A stretch of DNA of 64,000 nt from Parachlamydiales bacterium (GCA_023265455.1 JAHFTQ010000005.1:62001-126000); one strand, 5' to 3'; shown: positions 35,615 to 45,121, counted from the first letter of the stretch. Translations and numbers: made by a program. The notes: generated by a model not told the origin, from the letters alone.

Positions 35615-35972
35615 CCATTTGGTACATATAACGGCCCCCGACTAATCCCGTAAGCAGGAAAATCACGAAGGGGATGAAGATGGCCAAAATAAGTCCGACT
35701 ACACCTAGAACGATCTGAAGAACAGTGTCTTGTTTGAAGACAAATTGAAACACCGTTTTGAGCATCGACTCGGTCTTGACGGGGAAAATCACGCCTAAAA
35801 TTGCTCCGCCCATGGCAAAGAAAATACTCCAACCACCTCGAAAGTAACCAATAAGGCTGAAAATACAGGCAAAGAGAAACATCAAGCATAAAAACACTTC
35901 GAAGCGATGTTTTTTCGCAAATTCTTCGATTTCTTTCACAGAGACACCTTCTTTGGGTTTATTACCGTCCAT
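35598..35972 (-). CDS. small multi-pass membrane protein
   Basis: The 124-residue protein has hydrophobic segments at about residues 26-45, 48-66 and 84-112; the last could be two helices. GGAGTAAA precedes the ATG at 35972. The short loop between the first two segments resembles the bilobed domain of Inc proteins, but the third segment does not fit that pattern well. No family is recognised. Confidence 0.65.
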   Translation of the reverse strand: MDGNKPKEGVSVKEIEEFAKKHRFEVFLCLMFLFACIFSLIGYFRGGWSIFFAMGGAILGVIFPVKTESMLKTVFQFVFKQDTVLQIVLGVVGLILAIFIPFVIFLLTGLVGGRYMYQMAMGPK

Positions 35973-36070
35973 AAATTTTACTCCTACATAATTTGCAATC
36001 TAATGATTCATCATCTTTTTGGCAAAAAGATTTTTAAATTATTGTCCGAATTCCCTAGAATGGGGGAACG

Positions 36071-37330
36071 ATGGAACTCATTAACCCTTCATGGAAAAGA
36101 TTAGAAAGGCTTGCCTTCAAGATGCAAGTTGGCCTGGCGGTGGTGGCAACATTCATTGCTACTGTAGGACTCTTGAGCTTAGGCGATCACTCTAGAGAAG
36201 CGAGCCTTATGCAAAGCGGCTTTACATGGCCGCAGTTTGATAGGGCAAGTCTAGGGAAGGGGCCCTTAGGACTCCTGCCGAAAAATCTTTCTCCAGTTGC
36301 GGAATTATTAGCCCAGGAACTGATCTTGATCGGTAAAAACACGCGGCCCGATAGCCGGGGAGGTCCTGGGATTTCTTTAGGGCTCAAAAGTTCAGGCGAT
36401 CGGCAAGATGCGGCGTTTGGTCAAAAGATCTATCTTTCTCGGGATGGAGGCTCTTATCGATTTAGCAAGACGGCAACCGACCTCATGATTCTTCCTTTGT
36501 CTCTCAGTGGTGAAGAGGTTTTATTGCAGATCGGACCTACGGATGAAATTGTCATGACACCTTCCTTATTTTTCCAAAGATCGCTGGAAGATGAGTTTTA
36601 TGTCCAATGCGTCAGGAAAGGAAAAATGTGGACTTCTGATCAGCTTTTGCATCAATGGGGTGGCGAAGAGTATCAAGAGCTGAGTACAAAGCATAAAGTG
36701 GAATTGGGCAGTAGGGTCTATTTTTTAGAAATGGGAGATACACTTTGGTGGGACGGTCTAGCTTGGAGAAGAGGAGAGGAGCCAGGAGCTCCCTTGATGC
36801 AGATGATTTCTTCTCATGCAAAAGGCGTTCAGATGGAGGTGTGGGATTCCACGGGCTATGCGACGGCTAAGATAGAAATCCCTTTGCAGCCCTCTGCCCA
36901 AATGGTTTTAAAACCCGACGAAATGATCACAGCGATCAGACCTCGGTCTCCCACAGAGATCACCTGCCAGTTAGGCCAGCGGCGCGTTATCGTTAAAGAG
37001 GGCGATTGGTGGGTGAAAACCGGCCGTCGCTGGAGGCCTTTGAAGACAGCGCGTGATCTTGAAGCTTTCTTGCATCATGAAATTCAAGGGGAGCTTGTGA
37101 TGTTTGAGAAGCTGGAAGTTGGCAAGGGAAAAGTTGCTTTGAGAGGCCGGTGCTTTGACAAAATGAGAACTCAATCTCAGCCGCTAGCTCTGATCGTCAA
37201 TACCGAGAAAAAATCGTCCTCACATCCTAGGCATGAGCCTTCACGGTCATCGATGATGGCCAAAAATAAAATCTCTTCCCTTGATCTGGGGCATCAACCA
37301 AGCAACCAGAATCAAGAGATCAAACCATAA
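36071..37330 (+). CDS. membrane-anchored protein upstream of gspD
   Basis: The 419-residue protein has one membrane segment (about residues 19-38). A large extracytoplasmic beta-rich domain follows (WWDGLAWRRGEEPGAP, DWWVKTGRRWRPL), then a Ser/Gln-rich tail. GGGGGAA precedes the ATG. It sits where C. trachomatis has the unknown gene CT573 next to gspD (CT572), so it may belong to the T2SS, perhaps filling a GspC-like role. This is inference from position and topology. Confidence 0.7.
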   Translation: MELINPSWKRLERLAFKMQVGLAVVATFIATVGLLSLGDHSREASLMQSGFTWPQFDRASLGKGPLGLLPKNLSPVAELLAQELILIGKNTRPDSRGGPGISLGLKSSGDRQDAAFGQKIYLSRDGGSYRFSKTATDLMILPLSLSGEEVLLQIGPTDEIVMTPSLFFQRSLEDEFYVQCVRKGKMWTSDQLLHQWGGEEYQELSTKHKVELGSRVYFLEMGDTLWWDGLAWRRGEEPGAPLMQMISSHAKGVQMEVWDSTGYATAKIEIPLQPSAQMVLKPDEMITAIRPRSPTEITCQLGQRRVIVKEGDWWVKTGRRWRPLKTARDLEAFLHHEIQGELVMFEKLEVGKGKVALRGRCFDKMRTQSQPLALIVNTEKKSSSHPRHEPSRSSMMAKNKISSLDLGHQPSNQNQEIKP

Positions 37331-37331
37331 A

Positions 37332-37361
37332 ATCCCATATTTAAAATAGTGAGATAGGTTC
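37332..37361. repeat. 30-bp dispersed repeat, copy B
   Basis: This matches 26570-26599 at 27 of 30 positions, in the same orientation. It occupies nearly all of the 42-bp gap before gspD. Confidence 0.6.
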
Positions 37362-37372
37362 TTGCAAATCAT

Positions 37373-39742
37373 ATGGAATCCCGTGTAAATTGGGTATTTC
37401 AATTTATGCAAAAATCGCACCTCCGCAAAGTATATTTTCTGATTTTAGGCATCATCCTAGTGCCGCTACTTCTATTCGCAGAGTCGATTTCTGAGAAAAA
37501 GGCTACATTAGTCCAGAGGAATACTCCCTTTGAAACCGATATCGCTTTTCTCAATGACAGATTAGCCTCATTGAAGAAAAGTCTCGAAAAAGCCTACGAA
37601 GCTGCTCGTCATCTTGCCAAAAGTCAGGCAGACGAAACTGAATTTCGCACTGTTCTTGAAGAGGTCAATCGCCTGAAAAAAGAAAAAGTTGAACTAGAGG
37701 AGTCTTGGCGTGAGTCGGCCGTTCAAGAAGGAGCCCAAGATGGAGAGCCTTATGCTCTATGGGATCAAGAAGAGATCACATTGGCTCAGCTCGTGATGGA
37801 GTATGGATCTCCCGATTATCTTTATGTGATTCCAGCTGAATTTTCTGCGCTTAAGCTTCATCTCTACTCGAACATTCCCATCCCTCGCCAATCGTGGAGT
37901 GATCTTTTAGAAATGATGCTCTACCATCACGGCTTTGGGCTAAAAAAGCTCAATACCTATGCAAGGCAGCTTTATCTTCTCAAACAAGATTATGGCGCTG
38001 TTCACACAATTGCCTACCGGCGTGAACAAATTGCAATTCTTCCTGCAGGGACAAGGGTTTGTTACTTGGTCCTTCCCCCTGTTGAACAGGTGAGAACGAT
38101 TTTTCAATTTTTTGAAAAATTCTCCGATAACAAACAAACCTTTGTTCATCAGCTGGGAAATAAGATTGCCCTTGTCGCAGTCAAAGAAGAAGTCGATAAA
38201 CTGCTCGATTTCTACGATAAGGTGTGGGGTTGTAATGATGGAAAAGTGACGCGGGTGGTTTCAGTTTCAAAGATTCCCGTCAAAGAGATGGAGAAAATCT
38301 TAACAACGTTTTTTTGTGAAGCGCTTGAAAAGAGCCGTCCTCCCTTTGCAAAACCCGATCAAGAGGGGCTTGGAATTTTCGCCTTAGGGCAGAGCAATAG
38401 CCTTGTTTTTATTGGAGCTAAAGAAAGCGTCGATCGAGCAGAAAAAATTGTCAGGGAGACAGAATCGCAGTTGGAAGATCCTGCGGAGATGACGATTTTT
38501 CACTATGAATGTCGTCATAGTGATCCCACTGATCTAGCGCAGGTTTTGCAAAAAGTTTATATTTCGCTCTTAACAGCCAGCCAAGATACCGCTCCTAAAG
38601 AGACCGAAGTGTCTTATTCTTCACAGGTGCAAGGGTCGAGAGCTCCTCCTGATGGATATCCACCCATGCCTCCTTTAGTCGTTTCCCCTCCCCCACTCAA
38701 ACCTGGCGTCTCAACTAAGCTCGAGATAGAACAAAATCTCTCCGACCATTTTATTCCCGATCCTAAGACCGGCACGATTTTGATGACGGTGCGAAGAGAT
38801 GCCCTTGAAAAAATTAAGGATCTACTAAAAAAACTCGATATTCCGAAAAAAATGGTTCAAATCGAGGTTCTCTTGTTTGAGCGGAGGATCAACTCCCAAA
38901 ACAACTTTGGCCTCAATTTACTGAAGCTCGGAAAAACACATAATGGAGTCACCTATACCCCTACAATGGGACCTAATATCAGAGATAAAAACCTGATTGG
39001 CAGGGGAGTTCTACAGTTTTTCTTTCACGGCCCTGCCCACAAATATACGCCGCACTATGACATTGCTTACAATTTTTTACTCACCCAAGATGATATTCAA
39101 CTTAACGCTGCCCCTTCTGTCATCACAGTGAATCAAACGCCTGCCACCATCTCTATTGTAGAAGAGCTGTCGATCAATAACGGCGCAGCTCCTGTCGATA
39201 CCAATAAAGGGATTGCTTTTGAAAAGTCGTTTGCAAGGGCTCAGTATGGAATCACCATCGTCTTAACACCGATTGTTCACATGCCAGGTGAAAGTGAAGA
39301 GCAAGGGTGCGTCACAATGAAGACAAACATTTCGTTTGATACAATGAAGCCCCACGCAGGCGATCAACCCTTAGTCGATCGTCGGCATATTGAAAATGAA
39401 GTCAGAGTCGTTGACGGTGAAACCGTCATTTTAGGGGGCCTGCGTCGCAAGTCCCGCTTGGATCACGAAGAAAAAGTTCCTTTCTTCGGAGATCTTCCAG
39501 GCATTGGAAGGTTTTTTGGCTCTACTCATCTAGCCGATCACGATACGGAGATGTTTTTCTTCATCACCCCGAAAATTGTCTATGATCCTAAGTATCAGAT
39601 GGAGAAAATTCGCCTTGAGGATCTCAAGAAAAGACCTGGCGATATCCCTGAGTTTTTAGTCCGCGTTGATGAGGCCAGGGAAAAAGCCAGCAAGAAGCTT
39701 TTCAAAGAAAGCCTGAAGGTATTCTTTAAGCATGAAAGATAA
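37373..39742 (+). CDS. gspD: type II secretion system secretin
   Basis: The 789-residue protein forms the outer-membrane ring of the T2SS. A signal peptide (LRKVYFLILGIILVPLLLFAES) fits best with a start at the ATG at 37406; the ATG at 37373 would add 11 residues, and neither has a clear ribosome binding site. After a coiled coil (about 45-110) come N-domains, a proline-rich linker (about 415-450) and the secretin core with VVDGETVILGGLRRK and VPFFGDLPGIGRFFG. Its end overlaps gspE by 11 bp. Confidence 0.92.
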   Translation: MESRVNWVFQFMQKSHLRKVYFLILGIILVPLLLFAESISEKKATLVQRNTPFETDIAFLNDRLASLKKSLEKAYEAARHLAKSQADETEFRTVLEEVNRLKKEKVELEESWRESAVQEGAQDGEPYALWDQEEITLAQLVMEYGSPDYLYVIPAEFSALKLHLYSNIPIPRQSWSDLLEMMLYHHGFGLKKLNTYARQLYLLKQDYGAVHTIAYRREQIAILPAGTRVCYLVLPPVEQVRTIFQFFEKFSDNKQTFVHQLGNKIALVAVKEEVDKLLDFYDKVWGCNDGKVTRVVSVSKIPVKEMEKILTTFFCEALEKSRPPFAKPDQEGLGIFALGQSNSLVFIGAKESVDRAEKIVRETESQLEDPAEMTIFHYECRHSDPTDLAQVLQKVYISLLTASQDTAPKETEVSYSSQVQGSRAPPDGYPPMPPLVVSPPPLKPGVSTKLEIEQNLSDHFIPDPKTGTILMTVRRDALEKIKDLLKKLDIPKKMVQIEVLLFERRINSQNNFGLNLLKLGKTHNGVTYTPTMGPNIRDKNLIGRGVLQFFFHGPAHKYTPHYDIAYNFLLTQDDIQLNAAPSVITVNQTPATISIVEELSINNGAAPVDTNKGIAFEKSFARAQYGITIVLTPIVHMPGESEEQGCVTMKTNISFDTMKPHAGDQPLVDRRHIENEVRVVDGETVILGGLRRKSRLDHEEKVPFFGDLPGIGRFFGSTHLADHDTEMFFFITPKIVYDPKYQMEKIRLEDLKKRPGDIPEFLVRVDEAREKASKKLFKESLKVFFKHER

Positions 39743-41279
39743 CAAAATCCTTTGTCAGGAATTTCAGATCGATTATGTCACAGATTTGACTTCCTACCGC
39801 TTTGTCCAAGACAAAGTTCAGGTCCTTCCCTATGGGATTGTAAAAGCCCGCAAAGCTCTTCCTGTTGATGAAATAGAGAGCTGTCTTCTCGTGGCTTTGG
39901 AAGATCCCCTCGATTTAGAAACTCTTGAAGAGATCCAATGTCTGACAGGGAAGAAGGTCAGGGAAATCTGCGCACCTCTAGAGGCGATCGAAACTGCCAT
40001 CGAACAATGCTATCATCAAAAAGACAATGCCGCTTCTGCTCTCATTGCAACATTGAAAGATAGCAGCCTAGCACCAGACGTTGATACCGAAGGGTACGAT
40101 CTTTTAGCGCAGACGGCCGACTCCCCTGTGATCCGCCTTCTCAATCTTGTTCTGACAGAGGCGATCCAACAAGGGGCTTCCGATATCCATTTTGAGCCCT
40201 CTGAGCAAGGCTTGGTCATCCGCTACCGGATTGATGGTGTTCTTCAGCTTCGCCATGTCCCTCCCAAAGAGCTGCAAGGTCAACTCCTAGCTCGTATTAA
40301 AGTGCTTGCCAAGCTCGATATTGCCGAGCAAAGACTTCCCCAAGATGGTCGTATCAAGCTCAAAATCGGGGGCCGAGAAATTGACTTTCGGGTGAGCACG
40401 ATTCCAATTGTCTATGGAGAGCGTGTTGTCTTACGGATTCTCGACAAAAGCAATATCGTTTTAGGTCTTAACCGCCTGGGGATGGCTCCTGATGTCTTAA
40501 ATCAATTCGAAAAGCTGATTCACTTGAGCGAAGGGATCATTCTTGTGACAGGCCCTACAGGGAGTGGGAAAACGACCACCCTTTATAGCGCCATCCATGA
40601 TGTGAACTCTCCCGAAGTGAACATCATGACCATCGAAGATCCCGTCGAGTATAAGCTGCCTAACATGGCTCAAGTCGGAGTCAATCCCAAAATCCACCTC
40701 GATTTTGCAACAGGTTTAAGGCACATTCTGCGGCAAGATCCTGACATCATCATGATCGGAGAGATTCGTGATAAAGAAACAGCAGAAATTGCGATTCAAG
40801 CATCTTTGACAGGACATTTAGTGCTCAGTACACTCCATACGAATGATGCACCTTCTGCTTTGACCCGGCTTGTTGAGATGGGCATTGAGCCCTATCTTCT
40901 CTCTTCCACGGTCGTCGGTGTCGTAGCCCAAAGGCTTGTCCGCGCCATTTGTCCCCATTGCCGTGAAAGCTATACCCCCTCTTCTACCGAAAGTCAGCAA
41001 CTGGGGATCTCCGGTCTTCCTCCCTTCTATAGGGGAGCGGGATGCGCCCTCTGTTTTGGCCTGGGCTACAAAGGGCGGTATGGCATCTATGAACTCATGT
41101 CGATGAGCCACCCCATCAAGCAACAGATTTTAAAAAGTGCTGATGCCGCCGAGCTGCGAGAGGTTGCATTAACCCAGGGGATGGTTTCTCTTCGCCATCA
41201 GGGCGCCGAGCTGGTTCTCCGCGGCCAGACGACTTCTGCTGAAGTGCTTCGCGTGACACGCAGTTATGAAGGAGAGTAA
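39732..41279 (+). CDS. gspE: type II secretion system ATPase
   Basis: The 515-residue ATPase powers pseudopilus assembly. There is an N-terminal GspE_N-like domain (residues 1-95), then Walker A GPTGSGKT (274-281), IMTIEDPVEY, Walker B-type IIMIGEIRDKETAEIA and STLHTND. The zinc tetracysteine is C407, C410, C438 and C441. It overlaps gspD by 11 bp and joins gspF in a TAATG overlap. Confidence 0.95.
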   Translation: MKDNKILCQEFQIDYVTDLTSYRFVQDKVQVLPYGIVKARKALPVDEIESCLLVALEDPLDLETLEEIQCLTGKKVREICAPLEAIETAIEQCYHQKDNAASALIATLKDSSLAPDVDTEGYDLLAQTADSPVIRLLNLVLTEAIQQGASDIHFEPSEQGLVIRYRIDGVLQLRHVPPKELQGQLLARIKVLAKLDIAEQRLPQDGRIKLKIGGREIDFRVSTIPIVYGERVVLRILDKSNIVLGLNRLGMAPDVLNQFEKLIHLSEGIILVTGPTGSGKTTTLYSAIHDVNSPEVNIMTIEDPVEYKLPNMAQVGVNPKIHLDFATGLRHILRQDPDIIMIGEIRDKETAEIAIQASLTGHLVLSTLHTNDAPSALTRLVEMGIEPYLLSSTVVGVVAQRLVRAICPHCRESYTPSSTESQQLGISGLPPFYRGAGCALCFGLGYKGRYGIYELMSMSHPIKQQILKSADAAELREVALTQGMVSLRHQGAELVLRGQTTSAEVLRVTRSYEGE

Positions 41280-42463
41280 TGCTCTATCAATATCAAGCCC
41301 TTTCTGATGCAGGAAAAAAGGTTTCGGGAGTTATCGATGCCGAGTCTATCTCTGCTGCCAAAGAGAAGCTGCGCGCCGCCCGCATCCTCGTTGTCGATCT
41401 CGCAGCCTTCGAAGATAAGAAAAAAGAGCTGACGCTTCCCTTTCCTTTTCTACTCGATTTTACTCGCATGTTAGGGCAGCTTCTTCGCGCGGGCATTCCA
41501 CTCTATGAGAGTTTAGTGATCGTTGAAGAAAAATACCATCACCACCGGTTTCATCCTCTCCTCATGGATTTATGCGACTCTCTTAAATCCGGTTTTTCTC
41601 TCTCAGAGACCTTGAAGCGGTATCCTCAAAGTTTTGATCCCATCTATATCGCGATGGTCCATGCAGGGGAACAAACTGCATCGCTTCCCACCATCTTTGA
41701 AGAACTCTGCGGCCTTCTTCAAAGGCAGCATAAGCTCAAAAGACAGCTCTTTTCTGCCGCGGCTTACCCTTTATTCCTGGGAAGTTTTTGTATGGTTGTC
41801 TTTATTGCTTTGCTGCTCTTTGTGATTCCTTCCATGAAAAATCTTTTCGATGGAAAAGCCCTTCATCCCATCACAAAATTTATCTTTGGAGCCAGTGATT
41901 TTGTCGTGGCAAACGGGATTTGGTTGGCGCTGGGATTTTTTATTTTTGTAGGAAGCATCATGGTCCTGGTTCGCCAAAAAGCGCTTCGTCCCTACTGGGA
42001 TAGTGTCGTGCTCAAAATTCCTTTTTTAAGTGAGTTTATACGCGAAGCTGCAACCATTCGTTTTTGTCGTACAGCATCACTGCTTCTTTCCGGCGGCCTT
42101 CCCATTCTTCCCACTCTTAGACTTTCTCGGCGTGTCATGAAAAATCGGATCTTAGAGGCTGTCATCGCAGAAGCAGAGAGCCAAGTCAGCGAAGGTAAGG
42201 CCCTTAGTGTGCCTTTAAGTGATTCTCCTCACATCTCTCCTATTGTGCCTCGCATGTTAGCAATTGCTGAAGAGACAGGAAAAACCGCTTTTATGTTACA
42301 AAATATAGCCAACATCTGCGAAGAACACTTAGAGAAAAGGCTCCAGCAGTTTACGACAATCCTCCAACCAGCGCTGCTTCTCCTGCTAGGATTGATTGTG
42401 GGCCTTGTTCTCTTATCCATCTTGATTCCTTTGACAGATGTCGGTTCCATCCTAGAACAATAA
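41279..42463 (+). CDS. gspF: type II secretion system inner-membrane protein
   Basis: The 394-residue protein has two repeated GspF/PilC domains (FTRMLGQLLRAGIPLYESL and RFCRTASLLLSGGLPILPTL) and three membrane segments near residues 158-185, 205-228 and 360-388. It anchors the ATPase to the pseudopilus platform. The ATG at 41279 overlaps the gspE stop. Confidence 0.94.
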   Translation: MLYQYQALSDAGKKVSGVIDAESISAAKEKLRAARILVVDLAAFEDKKKELTLPFPFLLDFTRMLGQLLRAGIPLYESLVIVEEKYHHHRFHPLLMDLCDSLKSGFSLSETLKRYPQSFDPIYIAMVHAGEQTASLPTIFEELCGLLQRQHKLKRQLFSAAAYPLFLGSFCMVVFIALLLFVIPSMKNLFDGKALHPITKFIFGASDFVVANGIWLALGFFIFVGSIMVLVRQKALRPYWDSVVLKIPFLSEFIREAATIRFCRTASLLLSGGLPILPTLRLSRRVMKNRILEAVIAEAESQVSEGKALSVPLSDSPHISPIVPRMLAIAEETGKTAFMLQNIANICEEHLEKRLQQFTTILQPALLLLLGLIVGLVLLSILIPLTDVGSILEQ

Positions 42464-42471
42464 GGACAGCT

Positions 42472-42906
42472 ATGAAAAAAAAGAGAGCCATTACCCTCCT
42501 AGAGATCATGATCGTGATCTTGCTGATAGGACTCATTGGCGGTGTTGTGAGTTACAATTTGAAAGGCACCCTTGATAAAGGCAAAGCCTTTCGTACCGAG
42601 CAAGGCATGAAAAAGCTCGAAGACATTGTGAACCTAGAGCTTCAAATCGGTAACACGAATGTCAATGATCTTCGAGGAAAAACCGATGTGAATGAAGATA
42701 AACTCATTGAATGCCTCCAAAAATCAGGACTCATCAGCAGCAAAGAGGTGAAAAAATTTATCCGCGATGGCTGGGGCAATCCCTACCTCATTAAAAGAGT
42801 CAGAGGAAATAACGAAGTCGTTGTTTCATCTCCTAAACTAGAGGAATACAACAAAGCCCATGGAATCGTCACAGACAGCTCCCCCCCAGCTGAAACAGAA
42901 GATTAG
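42472..42906 (+). CDS. gspG: major pseudopilin
   Basis: The 144-residue protein begins MKKKRAITLLEIMIVILLIG, a type III signal peptide and the hydrophobic N-terminal helix of pseudopilins. The GWGNPYLI block matches GspG. The residue before the cleavage site is alanine, not the usual glycine. It is assembled into the T2SS pseudopilus after cleavage by a prepilin peptidase, which is not in this window. Confidence 0.9.
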   Translation: MKKKRAITLLEIMIVILLIGLIGGVVSYNLKGTLDKGKAFRTEQGMKKLEDIVNLELQIGNTNVNDLRGKTDVNEDKLIECLQKSGLISSKEVKKFIRDGWGNPYLIKRVRGNNEVVVSSPKLEEYNKAHGIVTDSSPPAETED

Positions 42907-43360
42907 GTGTATTACCCTGCTTGAAGTTGTCATTGTCATTCTTCTCGTGGGGTTGATGGCAGGAGTCGCAACTTTTTCGACAGTTGATTTGCTCCGGCGT
43001 CAAAGTTCGGCAGCAGCTATCGATCAGTTTAAAGAGCTGCTCGAAGAGCTTCAAATTGAAGCGTTAGCCCTCCGTTCAGATATGGAAGTGACTCTTTACA
43101 AGGACAAAAAGGGGTGGAAGGCCCGCAGCAAAACCTCCGAAAAAATCTTGCGAAGTCGTACCATTGAACTGAAAGGAGTCAGGCAAATCGTTTTTAATCA
43201 AGTGCCCCGGGAAAGTCTCACCTTGGACATTTTTTCAACAGGACGCCTCTCCCCTGCCGGAATCCTATGTCTGAAAAGAGACACTGGCGACGTCTCGATC
43301 GATTTTCAGCAACCTCTTCAAATAAAGGTGATTTATGCAAATAACAAGCAAAGCCTTTAG
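42860..43360 (+). CDS. minor pseudopilin, GspH-like
   Basis: The 166-residue protein has RCITLLEVVIVILLVGLMAG at about residues 16-35, a pseudopilin N-helix with cysteine at position -1. A beta-rich domain ending in TGRLSPAGILCLKRD follows, as in GspH. The only start is the ATG at 42860, inside gspG (47-bp overlap). It sits in the position of C. trachomatis CT568. Confidence 0.75.
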   Translation: MESSQTAPPQLKQKIRCITLLEVVIVILLVGLMAGVATFSTVDLLRRQSSAAAIDQFKELLEELQIEALALRSDMEVTLYKDKKGWKARSKTSEKILRSRTIELKGVRQIVFNQVPRESLTLDIFSTGRLSPAGILCLKRDTGDVSIDFQQPLQIKVIYANNKQSL

Positions 43361-43790
43361 CAACGGGGGCAAAATCCCCTCTCTCTATACCTGCGATGAT
43401 AAAAACATCAATCCTCCCTTAGAGATCCATCAGGTTCCTAAGGGGACAGTGACCTTAGTCTTGATCATGGACGATCCCGACGTTCCTCCGAACGTCCGTA
43501 AAGATGGCCTTTATGTCCATTGGGTTGTCTATAACATGCCGCCTGATACCCGCTTGATTGCAGAAAATTCCACTCCTCCCGGAACGCAAGGCAAAGGAAC
43601 TGGAGGTGTCATGAGATACGACGGTCCTTGCCCTCCCGACCGGGAGCACCGCTATTATTTTAAATTATATGCTCTCAAAACTCCCCTGAATTTAAAAGCA
43701 GGCGCCACCAAATCAGACGTCGAAACTGCTATGGAAGGAATCATCCTTGAAGAGGCGCAATTGATGGGGCGCTATGTTCGGTTAAAATGA
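43335..43790 (+). CDS. YbhB/YbcL-type PEBP-family protein
   Basis: The 151-residue protein shows the PEBP ligand-pocket blocks VLIMDDPDVP, VHWVVYNMP, GGVMRYDGPCPP and HRYYFKLYAL. These proteins bind phosphorylated small ligands; the bacterial role is unclear. AAGGTGATTT precedes the ATG, and the gene overlaps the GspH-like gene by 26 bp, so it ends the T2SS operon. Its presence there is unlikely to mean a role in secretion. Confidence 0.88.
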   Translation: MQITSKAFSNGGKIPSLYTCDDKNINPPLEIHQVPKGTVTLVLIMDDPDVPPNVRKDGLYVHWVVYNMPPDTRLIAENSTPPGTQGKGTGGVMRYDGPCPPDREHRYYFKLYALKTPLNLKAGATKSDVETAMEGIILEEAQLMGRYVRLK

Positions 43791-43850
43791 CGCCATGTGC
43801 AACTTTTGTCATATCACGTAGTTATCAGTACTTTGTCCTAAGAGTACGAG

Positions 43851-43973
43851 TTTCATCAGCGCAGAGGCGCTAGCGCAAAGCAAGAGACGCTGAGAACGCA
43901 GAGGAGGATTTTTAAGTTTCCTCTCTGCGTCCTCAGCGTCTCTCCCGCGCGCAGCGCCTCTGTGCTGATGAAA
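43851..43973. repeat. 123-bp palindromic element in the 43791-44117 gene-free stretch
   Basis: Arms of about 57 bases run from TTTCATCAGC at 43851 and return to GCTGATGAAA at 43973, with about 85 percent pairing and a small AT-rich loop near 43909-43917. CTCTGCGT and CTCAGCGTCTCT are reminiscent of widespread non-coding palindromic repeats (REP/MITE-like) in environmental bacteria. The rest of the stretch 43791-44117 shows no gene; an open frame on the minus strand is not supported. Confidence 0.75.
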
Positions 43974-44117
43974 TTTACCGCTATAACTTGATCAGTTGGA
44001 TGGTGTGCTAAAAATTGCACAGGGCGTAAAATGATATTTTGACAAATAATTTCTTTAATCCTTATGGTGCGAATTAGGATAGGGTGTAAAATTAACCCTT
44101 TGTTTAAGGAGGAAAGA

Positions 44118-44495
44118 ATGACAAACGCTGCTATGTGGTTAGCGAGTATCTTTGGCCCATTGTTGGCCATTATAGGTCTATGGAAACTCATTTATTCGGA
44201 CAATCTGGCGAAAGCGCTCCATGCTCTTAAGAATTCTGCTGGTTTAATCTACTACAGTTCAATTGCTTACCTCTGGGTAGGGTTGACTGTCCTGAGTCAA
44301 TATGACATGTGGACTTGGAACGGCTTTATCCTGGTGACCTTAGTAGGCTGGGTGCTGATCGTTCGTGGAATTATGGGTCTTTTTGTTCCACGTTTGCTGA
44401 TGGATATTCTCATGGGCAATCCTGGCTTTGTAAAAGTTTGTGGGATTATCCCTCTCGTGTGGGGCTTGATCCTGTGTTGGATTGCATTCATGTAA
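44118..44495 (+). CDS. small four-helix integral membrane protein
   Basis: The 125-residue protein starts at the ATG at 44118, with a strong AAGGAGG upstream; an earlier start at 44064 is unsupported. Four hydrophobic segments (about residues 6-25, 43-60, 70-90 and 103-124) are separated by short loops. No family is recognised. A good terminator follows at 44527. Confidence 0.75.
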   Translation: MTNAAMWLASIFGPLLAIIGLWKLIYSDNLAKALHALKNSAGLIYYSSIAYLWVGLTVLSQYDMWTWNGFILVTLVGWVLIVRGIMGLFVPRLLMDILMGNPGFVKVCGIIPLVWGLILCWIAFM

Positions 44496-44526
44496 GTCTT
44501 CGACTTCATGAACATTCTACTTGAAG

Positions 44527-44551
44527 CGCCTCTGGATTCCAGAGGCGTTTT
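44527..44551 (+). terminator. intrinsic terminator of the 125-aa membrane protein gene
   Basis: CGCCTCTGG and CCAGAGGCG form a perfect 9-bp stem with a 3-base loop (44527-44547), followed by TTTT and a further T-rich stretch. Confidence 0.8.
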
Positions 44552-44604
44552 CAGTCTCTTTAGGTAGCTTTTTATCTCTGCTGGTATTATTCTTTAAATA
44601 TTTT

Positions 44605-45018
44605 ATGACTACTGCGCCTATTTACAAAAGCCAGCAACCCCTGATAGCGAGCCCTCAAAAGCCCAGGAATTTTAGAAAATCAAAAGCGCATTTTTACCGA
44701 TCCCTGGTGAAAATGCAATGTGATGAAGCTAAAAAACAACACTTACAAAGTATGATAGTGGACGGGGTAGCGGATTATTTTTTTTGTAATAAGTGTCAGG
44801 AAAATCAACCCTTAAGATATGCGAGACTAGCCCATGTTAGCCCGTTAAAACAATTATGGAAAGATTTCGAACAAGAAAATCAGGTGGAAACCAGTTTTGC
44901 AGACCGTGTTCAGGAAGAAAGTAATAAATTAAATGAGGCATGGAAAAAGTATCACAAAGAAAATGCTATACTTGCTGTATTTTGTAAGGATTGTGAAGCA
45001 GCCGCCCCGAATTCTTGA
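44605..45018 (+). CDS. small hypothetical protein with two CxxC motifs
   Basis: The protein has 137 residues from the ATG at 44605; the frame extends to a TTG at 44521, but that lies inside the terminator hairpin. FCNKCQ (about C63, C66) and FCKDC (about C128, C131) could form one zinc site. No clear ribosome binding site is seen. No family is recognised. It stands alone. Confidence 0.5.
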   Translation: MTTAPIYKSQQPLIASPQKPRNFRKSKAHFYRSLVKMQCDEAKKQHLQSMIVDGVADYFFCNKCQENQPLRYARLAHVSPLKQLWKDFEQENQVETSFADRVQEESNKLNEAWKKYHKENAILAVFCKDCEAAAPNS

Positions 45019-45121
45019 GGTGATTTATATCCGCCTGTTGATAAATTTTTCATTACAAATTCGTTGCTTTTCAATTTCACCTCTTTCAGTTATTCTGACA
45101 AAATCAATTTAAGAGGTGATT

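Noticed and set aside
43856..44191. 111-codon minus-strand frame after the T2SS operon
   Set aside because: It runs through the palindromic element and into a well-supported plus-strand gene start.
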